DNA from: Arthrobacter crusticola
GTDB lineage: Bacteria > Actinomycetota > Actinomycetes > Actinomycetales > Micrococcaceae
DNA: 64,000 bases
Assembly: GCF_004357995.1 (NCBI RefSeq)
Contig: NZ_SMTK01000006.1
Coordinates: 210,779-274,778, forward strand
Direction of reading: 5' to 3'
The notes under the pieces are model-generated. The model was not told the DNA's origin. It ran no database searches and was given only the letters and a program-made list of their open reading frames with translations. The translations under genes and the position numbers were made by a program. Position 1 is the stretch's first letter. Each line of letters opens with the position of its first letter. Positions 20,200-30,437 of this stretch are shown here, in pieces.

Positions 20200-20522
20200 G
20201 CGGGCTGGTTCTGTGGAGGGAGGGCGGCGATGATCGGGTGGTCCTTGCCGGTGTTCCCGACCTTGGCGGCACCGCCCGGGGAGCCGAGGTCGTCGAAGAA
20301 CTCGACGTTGGCCTTGTAGTACTCGGCCCACTGCTCCGGGGTGTCGTCCTCGTAGTAGATGGCCTCGACCGGGCACACCGGCTCGCACGCGCCGCAGTCG
20401 ACGCACTCGTCCGGGTGGATGTAGAGGGAGCGTTCACCTTCGTAAATACAGTCCACCGGGCATTCTTCAATGCAGGCCTTGTCCTTGACATCCACGCATG
20501 GCTGCGCGATTACGTAGGTCAC
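20196..20522 (-). CDS. fdxA: 7Fe ferredoxin
   Basis: 108 aa from GTG 20522. It is a small cytosolic electron carrier with one [3Fe-4S] and one [4Fe-4S] cluster. Ligands are visible in CVDVKDKACIEECPVDCIYEG and DECVDCGACEPVCPVEAIYYED. The C-terminal extension (EQWAEYYKANVEFFDDLGSPGG) is typical of actinobacterial FdxA/FdxC. Its stop overlaps the dapC start, so the pair is co-translated. Confidence 0.93.
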   Translation of the reverse strand: MTYVIAQPCVDVKDKACIEECPVDCIYEGERSLYIHPDECVDCGACEPVCPVEAIYYEDDTPEQWAEYYKANVEFFDDLGSPGGAAKVGNTGKDHPIIAALPPQNQPA

Positions 20523-20770
20523 TTCCCACGCCTTTCCTTGAGACTGTTTAGTGCGGGCACACCCTTGGTGCTTCCTCCAGCTTACCCAGTCCGGGGCGAC
20601 CGGGAGTGCCCGGCTTCGGTAGGCGGCCCGCCACTGGATGACGCGCCGCCTGCACTCCTCCCCCGGCGCTCTCCAGTCCTCCGCTGTCCGCCTCCCCTGC
20701 GCTCCCCGGCTCCATGTGCGCCTCCCCTGCTCCGCTCGTTGGTGCCAACCGGTCCGGATACGCTGAAGAC

Positions 20771-21001
20771 ATGACAGCTCCGGTCCGCCTGCTCCAGTCC
20801 CTCCCCCAGGGAACCCGGGTGGTTGTCCGGTACCGGATCGGCGGGCAGCTGACCGACGCACTGGGCGATCTGATCGCGCTGGATACTGATTCGTGCACCG
20901 TCCGCACCCGGCGCGGCGACACCGTCGTGCCACTGACCGACGTGACCGCTGCCAAACCTGTTCCGCCTGCGCCGCCCCGAAGGGCGCCCCGGGCCCTCTG
21001 A
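20771..21001 (+). CDS. Small SH3-like beta-barrel protein
   Basis: 76 aa. GTRVVVRYRIGGQLTDALGDL, then SCTVRTRRGDTVVPLTDVTAAK, reads as a five-strand SH3-like barrel with a basic Pro/Arg tail. Similar sequences form the N-terminal part of some actinobacterial GNAT acetyltransferases and also occur alone next to fdxA. It is divergent from fdxA. The function is unknown; the basic tail would allow nucleic-acid or ribosome contact. Confidence 0.7.
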   Translation: MTAPVRLLQSLPQGTRVVVRYRIGGQLTDALGDLIALDTDSCTVRTRRGDTVVPLTDVTAAKPVPPAPPRRAPRAL

Positions 21002-21534
21002 GCCCCACGGGCCTTCGCTGGATCGTGCCCCATTCGCGCCCACCGACCGGCTCCGACCAGTGGGCATATCCGGACATGCCCACCCGCCAGGCTCGGTCAG
21101 CGGGCAGAACCTCCCCCCGAGGGCCTCCCGAGCACTCCTGCCCATCAAACGGCCTCCCGAGCGGACAGAATCACACTCCCAATCCGAACCGCTAGCGGGT
21201 GGAAGCGGAGGCGAGTGCCTGACGGATCAGGGCCAGGAACTGCTCGGGATGATGAACGACCATGCAGCTCCTGCAGACTCACCCTGTCCGTGGCCACAGC
21301 ACATTCCACGATGCACAGGGCATCGAGTTTGGGCAGGGCATCGAGTTTGGGAAGACACCGCAGCGACTGGACGCAGATATCGGCCAGGCCGGGGGGTTTC
21401 CGGGAACCGGTGTACCGGCCCCAATGTGGACAACTGCCCATCCCGCCCCGTGCCGGAGGCTCGCTCCCGGACGTCCGGCAAGTTGGCATTGGTATTCACC
21501 AATGGCACGCCCGCGCTACCGTATGATTTCCCTC
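21002..21534. other. Intergenic 0.5 kb with repeats, no convincing gene
   Basis: Between the SH3-like gene and the ArsR-like regulator. It holds an 8-bp inverted repeat GTGGGCAT...ATGCCCAC (21060-21083), a repeated GGCCTCCCGAGC near 21121 and 21151, and a perfect 18-bp tandem duplication (CAGGGCATCGAGTTTGGG, 21316-21351). A minus-strand frame (about 21145-21489) spans the duplication, but I recognise no family and it lacks a good start. It may be a decayed gene. Confidence 0.5.
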
Positions 21535-22029
21535 ATGCACACTGACGAGGATATTCAGGCGCGGGCCCGCGCCCTGAGTTCGCCCCTCCGCCTGCGGATC
21601 CTGCGCCTCTGCCTGCACAAGGCACGGACGAACAAGGAGATCGCGGGCATCCTCAAGGTGAACCCGGCCACCGCGCTGCACCATGTGCGGACGCTCCTGG
21701 CCACCGGATTCCTGCGCGCCGAGGAACCCCGGACGGGCAACCGGGGCGCACGCGAGATCCCGTATCGGGCGACGGGCCTATCCTGGGGAACCCAGCTGCC
21801 CAATGCGGCGCCGGTGCTGGTTGAGACCTTCCTCCAGGAAATTGAGGGACTCGCCCCGTCGGAGATCGATGTCTGGCGGCTCGGAATCCGCCTGAACGCG
21901 GAGAACCGTGCGGAGATGATGGGCCGGCTGCGCGAGATTTTCGAGGAGTACGCGGCCCGCGGAGCCGATCCCGACGGCACGGCGACCTCGATCCTGCTCG
22001 CCCACCACCTGGACCGCGCAGCGGACTAG
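21535..22029 (+). CDS. ArsR-type winged-helix transcriptional regulator
   Basis: 164 aa from ATG 21535; upstream in-frame ATGs at 21502 and 21523 are possible. Residues 1-75 form a winged helix (LRILRLCLHKARTNKEIAGI, then NPATALHHVRTLLATGFL, then a wing REIPYRATG). The C-terminal half is helical and may sense a ligand or dimerise. No metal-binding Cys is present, so it is not a classical metal sensor. TATGAT at 21522-21527 could be a -10 element placing the transcript start at the ATG. It converges on the membrane protein downstream by 4 bp. Confidence 0.78.
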   Translation: MHTDEDIQARARALSSPLRLRILRLCLHKARTNKEIAGILKVNPATALHHVRTLLATGFLRAEEPRTGNRGAREIPYRATGLSWGTQLPNAAPVLVETFLQEIEGLAPSEIDVWRLGIRLNAENRAEMMGRLREIFEEYAARGADPDGTATSILLAHHLDRAAD

Positions 22030-22529
22030 CTCCCGGTCGGAGCGCTTCCCCCCGAGCGGTGTCCGCGCAGCGCCGCTCCGCACACCGCAATGCCGGCGAT
22101 GGTGGCCACCGCCAGTCCGAACATCCAGATGTTTCCCGCCAGGACGGCGGTCGGTTCCGGGCCCGGTCCCTCGATCCCGGTGAGGATCAGGGTTTCGGTA
22201 CTCAGTGAGACCAGCGCGACGACGACATACGCCGTTCCACCGCTGAGCGCTGCGATGAGGATACTTCGGGCCCACAGCCCGCACCAGGTGATGACGCTTC
22301 CGGCCAGGACCAGCGCGGCGGCCGCCCCCACTGGCAGCGCCAGCTCACCGATCCTCAGCACCTGCGCGTGGAGCGCGGTCCCGAGCAGCGCCGCCAAAAT
22401 TCCCCCCAGCAGCGCGCCGGCCACCGCCCGCCAGCGCGCCAACGCCGGGCCGGAGGGTCCGGCGGGGTTAAACGCCGGACGCCGGCCCTTCCGTGGAACG
22501 GAAGGGCCGGCGTCGACGTCGTAAGGCAT
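22026..22529 (-). CDS. Small membrane protein of unknown function, downstream of typA
   Basis: Up to 167 aa with four predicted membrane helices (for example VAGALLGGILAALLGTAL and LAGNIWMFGLAVATIAGIAV). The first 35 codons overlap the strong typA terminator hairpin and are polar and Pro-rich, so the real start may be the GTG at 22424 just before the first helix. I do not recognise the family. It lies 19 bp after the typA stop on the same strand. Confidence 0.6.
   Translation of the reverse strand: MPYDVDAGPSVPRKGRRPAFNPAGPSGPALARWRAVAGALLGGILAALLGTALHAQVLRIGELALPVGAAAALVLAGSVITWCGLWARSILIAALSGGTAYVVVALVSLSTETLILTGIEGPGPEPTAVLAGNIWMFGLAVATIAGIAVCGAALRGHRSGGSAPTGS
22478..22514 (-). terminator. 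Terminator-like hairpin after typA, inside the start of the next open frame
   Basis: A perfect 17-bp stem (22478-22494 with 22498-22514) and a 3-base loop lies 35 bp past the typA stop. A clear T-run is missing; the nearest Ts lie about 6 bases past the stem. It overlaps codons of the downstream membrane-protein frame. Confidence 0.65.
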
Positions 22530-22548
22530 GATCCGGGAAGACCCTTAC

Positions 22549-24465
<1,917 letters not shown>

Positions 24466-24595
24466 GCTTAATGACTCAATTCAGTATCTAAAGCGGGGAA
24501 ATGTCGGCGGCAGCAATGCGCGCCCTGCGTCAAGTCTACGGGTTTGACAAAACCAGACCTAATGCGCGGGCACCCGCGGGGGCCCTCCAACGACG

Positions 24596-24640
24596 AACGA
24601 CGCCGGCGCTGCCCCGCATTCGGGGAGCACCGGCGTCGTT
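24596..24640 (-). terminator. Hairpin at the end of peptide transporter operon 1
   Basis: Outer arms AACGACGCCG (24596-24605) and CGGCGTCGTT (24631-24640) pair perfectly, with an imperfect inner CCCC/GGGG stem. It lies 36 bp past the ATPase stop. Confidence 0.6.
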
Positions 24641-24675
24641 TCGGCCCTTAGCGAAGCGCGGTCAGATCCGCACCG

Positions 24676-26397
24676 TCAGGCGGCTTCCGGAGGAAGCACC
24701 AGACCCGCACCCGGGATCGCCGCGAGCAGCGACTGGGTGTAGGCGGTCTTCGGGCTGTCGAAGACCTCGTCGGTGGAGCCCTGCTCGACGAGCTTGCCCT
24801 TCTCCATCACGGCCACGTGGTCCGCAATCTGCCGCACGACCGCGAGGTCGTGGGTGATGAAGAGGTAGCTCAGGCCCAGCTCGGCCTGAAGATCGGCCAG
24901 CAGGTTCAGGATCTGCGCCTGCACCAGCACATCGAGCGCCGAGACGGCCTCGTCGCAGATGACGACCTCGGGGTCCAGGGCCAGGGCCCGGGCGATGGCC
25001 ACGCGCTGGCGCTGCCCGCCCGAGAGCTCGTTGGGGAAGCGCTGCATCATCGAGGACGGCAGTGCCACCTGGTCGAGGAGCTCACGCACCTTCTTCTCGC
25101 GGCTCTTGGCGTTGCCGATCCCGTGCACCCGGAGGGGTTCCTCGATGGTGCGGTAGATGTTGTACATCGGGTCGAGCGAACCGTAGGGGTCCTGGAAGAT
25201 CGGCTGCACCCGGCGGCGGAAGTTGAACAGTTCCTTCCGGCCCAGGGTGGTGATGTCCACCCCGTCGAACCGGATGTTCCCCGCCGTCGCCGTCTCCAGG
25301 CCCAGCACCATGCGGGCGACCGTCGACTTGCCGGAGCCGGACTCCCCCACCACGGCGGTGGTGGTGCCCCGGGCGATCGAGAACGACACATTGTCGACCG
25401 CCGTGAAGTCGGTCGACTTGCCCCAGCTGCCGCGGATCTTGAAGACCTTGGTGAGGTCCTCGACCTCGATCACCTTGTCCTTGGCGTCGGCCCTGGCGGT
25501 GTCCGGCGCGAGCAGGTCGTGGGTTTCCACGCCGAGCTTCTTGGCCGATTCGATGCGCCGCGAGGCGATCGAGGGTGCCGAGGCGACCAGCTTCTGAGTG
25601 TACGGATGGCGCGGATTGGTCAGCAGTTCAAGTGCGGGACCGGCCTCGACGACCTGGCCCTTGTACATGACGATGACCTTGTGCGCGCGCTCGGCGGCGA
25701 GACCGAGGTCGTGCGTGATCAGCAACACCGCAGTGCCCAGTTCATCGGTCATCCGGTCGAGGTGGTCGAGGATCTGGCGCTGCACCGTCACGTCCAGGGC
25801 GGAGGTGGGTTCGTCGGCGATCAGCAGGCGCGGCCTGCATGAGAGCCCGATGGCGATGAGCGCGCGCTGGCGCATGCCGCCCGAGAATTCATGCGGGTAC
25901 TGGTTGGCGCGCGACTCCGCGTCGGGAAGGCCGGCCTCGGACAGCACCTTCGCCACATCCTGCGGAGCGTACGGCAGGCCGTTGGCCCGCAGGGTCTCCT
26001 TGACCTGGAAACCGATCTTCCAGACCGGGTTCAGGTTCGACATCGGGTCCTGGGGGACCATGCCGATCGAGGACCCGCGGAGTTCGACGATGCGCTTTTC
26101 ACTGGCGTTCGTGATGTCCTCGCCGTCGAAAAGAATCGATCCGCCCGAGACCCTGCCGTTGCCGGGCAGCAGCCCGATCGCGGCGAGGGCCGTGGTCGAC
26201 TTGCCGGAACCGGACTCTCCCACGATGGCCACGGTCTCGCCGGGCATCACGGTCAGGTGCGCGTTGCGCACTGCCGGGACCTCCCCGTTCGCGGTGTTGA
26301 ACGTGATCGCCAGGTCCCTCAGTTCGAGCAGGGGCCGCACTTCCGGCGGGGCCGGACGGGTCTCGGTGATGCCGTCGTTTCCAATGATTGAGCTCAT
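24676..26397 (-). CDS. Oligopeptide ABC importer 1, fused double ATP-binding protein
   Basis: 573 aa carrying two complete nucleotide-binding domains, equivalent to DppD plus DppF. Domain 1 spans about residues 20-275 ([37 protein letters not shown]). Domain 2 spans about 310-560 ([37 protein letters not shown]). In domain 2 the Walker B is followed by EAVSALD instead of EPTSALD, a natural variant. It energises uptake through the two permeases upstream. The start overlaps the DppC-type stop by 4 bp. Confidence 0.92.
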   Translation of the reverse strand: MSSIIGNDGITETRPAPPEVRPLLELRDLAITFNTANGEVPAVRNAHLTVMPGETVAIVGESGSGKSTTALAAIGLLPGNGRVSGGSILFDGEDITNASEKRIVELRGSSIGMVPQDPMSNLNPVWKIGFQVKETLRANGLPYAPQDVAKVLSEAGLPDAESRANQYPHEFSGGMRQRALIAIGLSCRPRLLIADEPTSALDVTVQRQILDHLDRMTDELGTAVLLITHDLGLAAERAHKVIVMYKGQVVEAGPALELLTNPRHPYTQKLVASAPSIASRRIESAKKLGVETHDLLAPDTARADAKDKVIEVEDLTKVFKIRGSWGKSTDFTAVDNVSFSIARGTTTAVVGESGSGKSTVARMVLGLETATAGNIRFDGVDITTLGRKELFNFRRRVQPIFQDPYGSLDPMYNIYRTIEEPLRVHGIGNAKSREKKVRELLDQVALPSSMMQRFPNELSGGQRQRVAIARALALDPEVVICDEAVSALDVLVQAQILNLLADLQAELGLSYLFITHDLAVVRQIADHVAVMEKGKLVEQGSTDEVFDSPKTAYTQSLLAAIPGAGLVLPPEAA

Positions 26398-27386
26398 CGC
26401 TTTCGCGCCTTCGGATCGAGAGCGTCCCGCAGGGCATCGCCCAGCATGATGAAGCTCAGAACAGTCAAGGACAGGGCCAGGCCCGGCCAGAAGATGGCAC
26501 TGGGGTTGGACCGGAGGGATGACTTCGCGGAGAAGATGTCATTGCCCCAGGACATGACGTCCGGCGGCAGCCCGATGCCCAGGAAGGACAAGGTGGACTC
26601 GGCCACGATGAACGTGCCCAGGGAGATGGTCGCGATGACGATGACCGGGGCCAGAGCGTTGGGGATGACGTGCTTGACCAGCGCCGACATCGGGGAAACA
26701 CCCAGGGAGCGGGCGGCCATGACGAAGTCCGCGTTGCGGACCTCGATGACGGCGGCGCGGGTAATGCGGGCGATCTGCGGCCACCCGAACGAAACCAGGA
26801 TCACCACGAGCGTCCAGACGTTGCGGTTCTGCTGGAAGAAGGGCAGCTGCACGACGACGATGGCGCCGAGGATCAGCGGCAGGGCGAAGAAGATGTCGCC
26901 GACGCGGGCCAGGACTGCATCGACCCAGCCGCCGAAGAATCCGGCGAGGGCGCCGATCAGGCCGCCGATGACCAGCACGCCGAGGGTGGCGAACAGCCCA
27001 ACGGTGAGGGAGGACTGGGTGCCGTGCACGACGCGCGAGAGGATGTCGCAGCCCTGCTGGGTGAAGCCTAGCGGGTGCCCCGGTGCGGGGCCGCCGTCGG
27101 AGTTGGCCAGCAGGCAGTTCGAGTTCGGCGGCTCGTTCGTGAACAGGCCGGGGAACAGCGCCACGACGAGGATGGCCAGAATGAGGACCGCGCTGATGAG
27201 GAAGAGCGGCTGCCGGCGCAGGCTGCGCCAGGCCTCGCGCCACAGGCTCGATGGAGCCCCCTCGGCGGTGGCGCTGTCGGTCGCCCGGACAGGGGTTTCC
27301 TCGATATCGGCGACGAAGTGCTCGATCGGGTAGGCGGAGGTTTTCACCCTTCCCGCCGTCTTCAGGTTGTTCTCAAGCTCAGGCAT
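26394..27386 (-). CDS. Oligopeptide ABC importer 1, DppC-type permease
   Basis: Start at ATG 27386 (MPELENN) with AAGGA upstream; a TTG 18 bases earlier is possible. A cytoplasmic N-terminal tail of about 60 residues precedes helix 1 (LFLISAVLILAILVVALFPGLF). The coupling loop is VRNADFVMAARSLGVS. The C-terminal ALRDALDPKARKR is typical of DppC/OppC. It forms the channel with the DppB-type partner, which it overlaps by 8 bp. Confidence 0.9.
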   Translation of the reverse strand: MPELENNLKTAGRVKTSAYPIEHFVADIEETPVRATDSATAEGAPSSLWREAWRSLRRQPLFLISAVLILAILVVALFPGLFTNEPPNSNCLLANSDGGPAPGHPLGFTQQGCDILSRVVHGTQSSLTVGLFATLGVLVIGGLIGALAGFFGGWVDAVLARVGDIFFALPLILGAIVVVQLPFFQQNRNVWTLVVILVSFGWPQIARITRAAVIEVRNADFVMAARSLGVSPMSALVKHVIPNALAPVIVIATISLGTFIVAESTLSFLGIGLPPDVMSWGNDIFSAKSSLRSNPSAIFWPGLALSLTVLSFIMLGDALRDALDPKARKR

Positions 27387-28305
27387 ATCGAATCCTTGGG
27401 TCAAGCCACGCGTACAGGAGGTCCACCAGCAGGTTCGCGAGGCAGAAGATGAGGATCAGGAAGGTGACGATCGAAACGACGGTCGGCCCGTCCCCGTTCA
27501 GAACGGCGCGGTACAGCGTGAGGCCGACACCGTTGACGTTGAAGATTCCTTCGGTGACGATGGCCCCGCCCATGAGGGTGCCGAGGTCGGCGCCCAGGAA
27601 CGTGACGACGGGGATCATGGAGTTGCGCAGAATGTGCACGACGACGACGCGCTTGCGGCTGAGCCCCTTGGCGGTGGCGGTGCGGACGTAGTCGGCCTTG
27701 ACGTTCTCAAGGATGCTGGTGCGCGTCAGGCGCAGCACGTAGGCGAAGGACACCAGGCCCAGCACGACGGCCGGCAGGATCAGCTCGGAGACGGTGGCGT
27801 CGCCGCTGACGGTCGGGTTGGTCCACCCGAGCTTGACGCCGATCAGGAACTGCATCAGGAAGCCGAGGACGAAGATCGGCACGGCGATGACGACGAGGGA
27901 GAGCACCAGGACGGTGGAGTCGAAGAGCTTGCCCTTGCGCAGGCCCGCGATGAGGCCGAAGACGATGCCGAAGATGGCCTCGAAGACGAGGGCCATGACG
28001 GCGAGCTTGGCGGTGGTGGGGAAGACCTCGGCGATGATGACGGCGATGGGGCGACCCGAGAAGTTGGTGCCCAGATCGAAGGTCAGAACGCCCTTGAGGT
28101 AGAGCAGGTACTGGATCCAGAACGGCTCGTCCAGGTTGTACTGCTCGCGCAGCGCGGTGACGACGGCGGGGGTACACCCGCGCTCACCACAGATGGCTGC
28201 GGTGGCGTCGCCGGGAAGGCTGAAGACCAGGAAATAGACGAGGAGCGTAGCTCCGAGGAAGACCGGAATCAGCTGCAGGAAGCGCCGGGAAACATACCAG
28301 GTCAT
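27379..28305 (-). CDS. Oligopeptide ABC importer 1, DppB-type permease
   Basis: 308 aa of normal DppB length. Features are helix 1 (RRFLQLIPVFLGATLLVYFL), a periplasmic loop with a CGERGC pair that could form a disulfide, the coupling loop YVRTATAKGLSRKRVVVVH, and a DPRIRYA end. It follows the binding-protein gene after a strong intergenic hairpin. Confidence 0.9.
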   Translation of the reverse strand: MTWYVSRRFLQLIPVFLGATLLVYFLVFSLPGDATAAICGERGCTPAVVTALREQYNLDEPFWIQYLLYLKGVLTFDLGTNFSGRPIAVIIAEVFPTTAKLAVMALVFEAIFGIVFGLIAGLRKGKLFDSTVLVLSLVVIAVPIFVLGFLMQFLIGVKLGWTNPTVSGDATVSELILPAVVLGLVSFAYVLRLTRTSILENVKADYVRTATAKGLSRKRVVVVHILRNSMIPVVTFLGADLGTLMGGAIVTEGIFNVNGVGLTLYRAVLNGDGPTVVSIVTFLILIFCLANLLVDLLYAWLDPRIRYA

Positions 28306-28397
28306 TAGTGCGCACCTCCCGGCGCGTCAGGCGTTCGGACGGAACGCTCGTGGGGGTTGCTCATGTTAGGGATAAACCTTTTCGTTGGAGCGCGGAA

Positions 28398-28428
28398 AAT
28401 GGGGGCCTGCCAGAGGCAGGCCCCCATT
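28398..28428 (-). terminator. Hairpin between binding-protein and permease genes of transporter 1
   Basis: A perfect 14-bp stem (28398-28411 with 28415-28428) and an AGA loop lies just past the binding-protein stop. It may end part of the transcripts or protect the binding-protein mRNA, giving more binding protein than channel, a common arrangement in ABC importers. Confidence 0.75.
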
Positions 28429-28438
28429 CCGTGTCGGA

Positions 28439-30085
28439 TTACTTGCCGGTGATGGCGTGGTACTGGGGTACGCCGTCCCAGCCGAATTCAACATTATCCA
28501 CGTTGTTGCTCCAGCCGCCCTGAGCGACCTGGTACCACAGCGGGATGGCGGGAAGGTCCTCGAGGAGGGTCTCCTGCGCCTTGTTCATTGCCTCGTTGCC
28601 CTCTTCGACGGACTCCGCGGCAAGGCCTTCCTTCAGGGCCTTGTCGAACTCGGGGTTGGAGTACACCGAGTCGTTCGAGCCTGCGCCGGTGGCGTAGATC
28701 GGTCCGAGGAAGTTGTACAGCGAGGGGTAGTCGGCCTGCCAGCCCGACCGGATCGCGCCGGTGAGGGTCTGCTCGGTCGCCTCGGTGCGGGCTTCCTTGA
28801 AGGTGGCGTACGGCTTGCCGGTGATCTCGATGCCCAGGGTGTTCTTGACGCTGTTGACCAGTGCCTCAACCCAGGTCTTGTGATCGCCCTTGTCGGCGTT
28901 GTAGCCGATGGTCAGGGGCTCGGAGGCGTCGTAAGGCTCGATCTTCTCCGCCTCGGCCCACAGTTCCTTGGCCTTTTCCGGGTTGTACTCAAGGTTTTCG
29001 CTGCCGGGCAGGTCTTCCTTGAAGCCGGGGAGGACGGGGGCGGTGAAGTCCTTCGCGGGCTCGCGGCCGTTGTTGAAGATTACCTTGGTGATCTCGTCAC
29101 GGTTGATGGCCATGGACAGGGCCTGGCGGCGCAGCTTGCCTGCCTCGCCGTCCCAGTTCTTCAGGTAGTACGGCACGGCGATGGTCTGGTTGCCGGCGTA
29201 GGGGGACTCGATCGAGCGCTCACCAAGGTCATTCTTGAAGTTCTTGATGTCGGACGTCGGGATGGTCTTCAGCACATCGAGGTTGTCCGAGATCAGGTCC
29301 TGGTAGGCCGTCGTGTCGTTCTGGTAGATCTTGAAGGTGATGCCGCCGTTCTTGGGCTCCTGCGGACCTTCGTAATCCTCGTTCGGCACAAGCTCGATCT
29401 GCTCGTTGTGCTTCCAGGCACCTTCGGAGGCGAACTTGTACGGGCCGTTGCCGACCGGGTTCTCGCCGAACTTCTTGGGGTCCTTCAGGGCGTCGGCGGG
29501 CAGCGGGTAGAACGCGCTGTAGCCGAGGCGCTGGGGCCAGTCCGATTCGGGCTGCGACAGGGCGACGGTGAAGGTCTTGTCGTCGACAACCTTCAGGCCG
29601 CTCATCTCCGTCACGGTCGAGCCTTCGGCGCTGGCCTCGGCGTAGCCTTCGATGCTCTCGAAGAAGTAGCTGCTCAGCTGGGCGTTCTTTGCTGCGGCGC
29701 CGTAGTTCCACGCGTCAACGAAGGAGCTGGCCGTGACCGGATCGCCATTGGTAAAGGTCATGCCCTCCTTCAGGGTGATCGTGTAGTTCTGGGCATCCTC
29801 GGTCTCGATGGACTCGGCGACCTCGTTCTGGGTCTTGCCATCGGCGTCGTAGCTGACAAGCCCGGCGAAGATCAGGTCGAGGACTGCTCCGCCGCCGACT
29901 TCGTTGGTGCTGGTCGGGATCAGCGGGTTCTGGGGTTCAGAGCCGTCGACCACGATGACGGCATCGGTGTTGCCGCCGGTAGCTGCTTCGTCGGTGCTTC
30001 CGCCGCTGCCGCCGCCGCATGCGCTCAGCGCGAAGACAGCGACAGCTGCCACGCTGAGAATTCTGGAATTGCGCGTGAAACGCAT
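28439..30085 (-). CDS. Oligopeptide ABC importer 1, substrate-binding lipoprotein
   Basis: 548 aa, with AGGAGG directly before the ATG. The signal peptide has lipobox LSAC (residues 20-23), then a Gly/Ser tether and a SBP_bac_5 domain, with YTITLKEGMTFTNGDPVTA and LSMAINRDEITKVIF as family markers. It is anchored on the outer leaflet and binds peptides. It is the first gene of operon 1. Its paralogue at 35742 shares the same ribosome-site context but little overall sequence. Confidence 0.92.
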   Translation of the reverse strand: MRFTRNSRILSVAAVAVFALSACGGGSGGSTDEAATGGNTDAVIVVDGSEPQNPLIPTSTNEVGGGAVLDLIFAGLVSYDADGKTQNEVAESIETEDAQNYTITLKEGMTFTNGDPVTASSFVDAWNYGAAAKNAQLSSYFFESIEGYAEASAEGSTVTEMSGLKVVDDKTFTVALSQPESDWPQRLGYSAFYPLPADALKDPKKFGENPVGNGPYKFASEGAWKHNEQIELVPNEDYEGPQEPKNGGITFKIYQNDTTAYQDLISDNLDVLKTIPTSDIKNFKNDLGERSIESPYAGNQTIAVPYYLKNWDGEAGKLRRQALSMAINRDEITKVIFNNGREPAKDFTAPVLPGFKEDLPGSENLEYNPEKAKELWAEAEKIEPYDASEPLTIGYNADKGDHKTWVEALVNSVKNTLGIEITGKPYATFKEARTEATEQTLTGAIRSGWQADYPSLYNFLGPIYATGAGSNDSVYSNPEFDKALKEGLAAESVEEGNEAMNKAQETLLEDLPAIPLWYQVAQGGWSNNVDNVEFGWDGVPQYHAITGK

Positions 30086-30437
30086 TCCGCCTCCTAGTTG
30101 TTAGGTTTCACCCGGCGCTGTTACGGCCGGGGCTGTTGGACTCGAATGGTACGCATGAGCCAACTCACACCGGGAAATCATATGCCCCACCGGTTTGCCC
30201 CAAGAAACGCAGGCATGACGGCAGCGGGTGAAAACATTCAGGGAAGACTCAGGAAACGGGCGGTGAACCGACGCTGCCGCAGGTGAGGAGGACAGCGGCC
30301 GGAAAGGTCACGATTTGGTAACGTCCGCGCCTCGAACGGCCCGCGGGGGCGTTTTTGGTACAACCCTGTATCCCCCGCCACAGCCCCGGCGGCACTCCGC
30401 CGGCAGGCGGCGGAGCACCGACGGGCGGCTGGTTTGC
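30086..30437. other. Intergenic region between the two peptide transporter operons
   Basis: 352 bases. It should hold the promoter of binding-protein gene 1 and the transcript end of ATPase 2. A 7-bp stem (CCGGCGG/CCGCCGG, 30386-30403) could act as a weak terminator. I see no gene. Confidence 0.5.
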
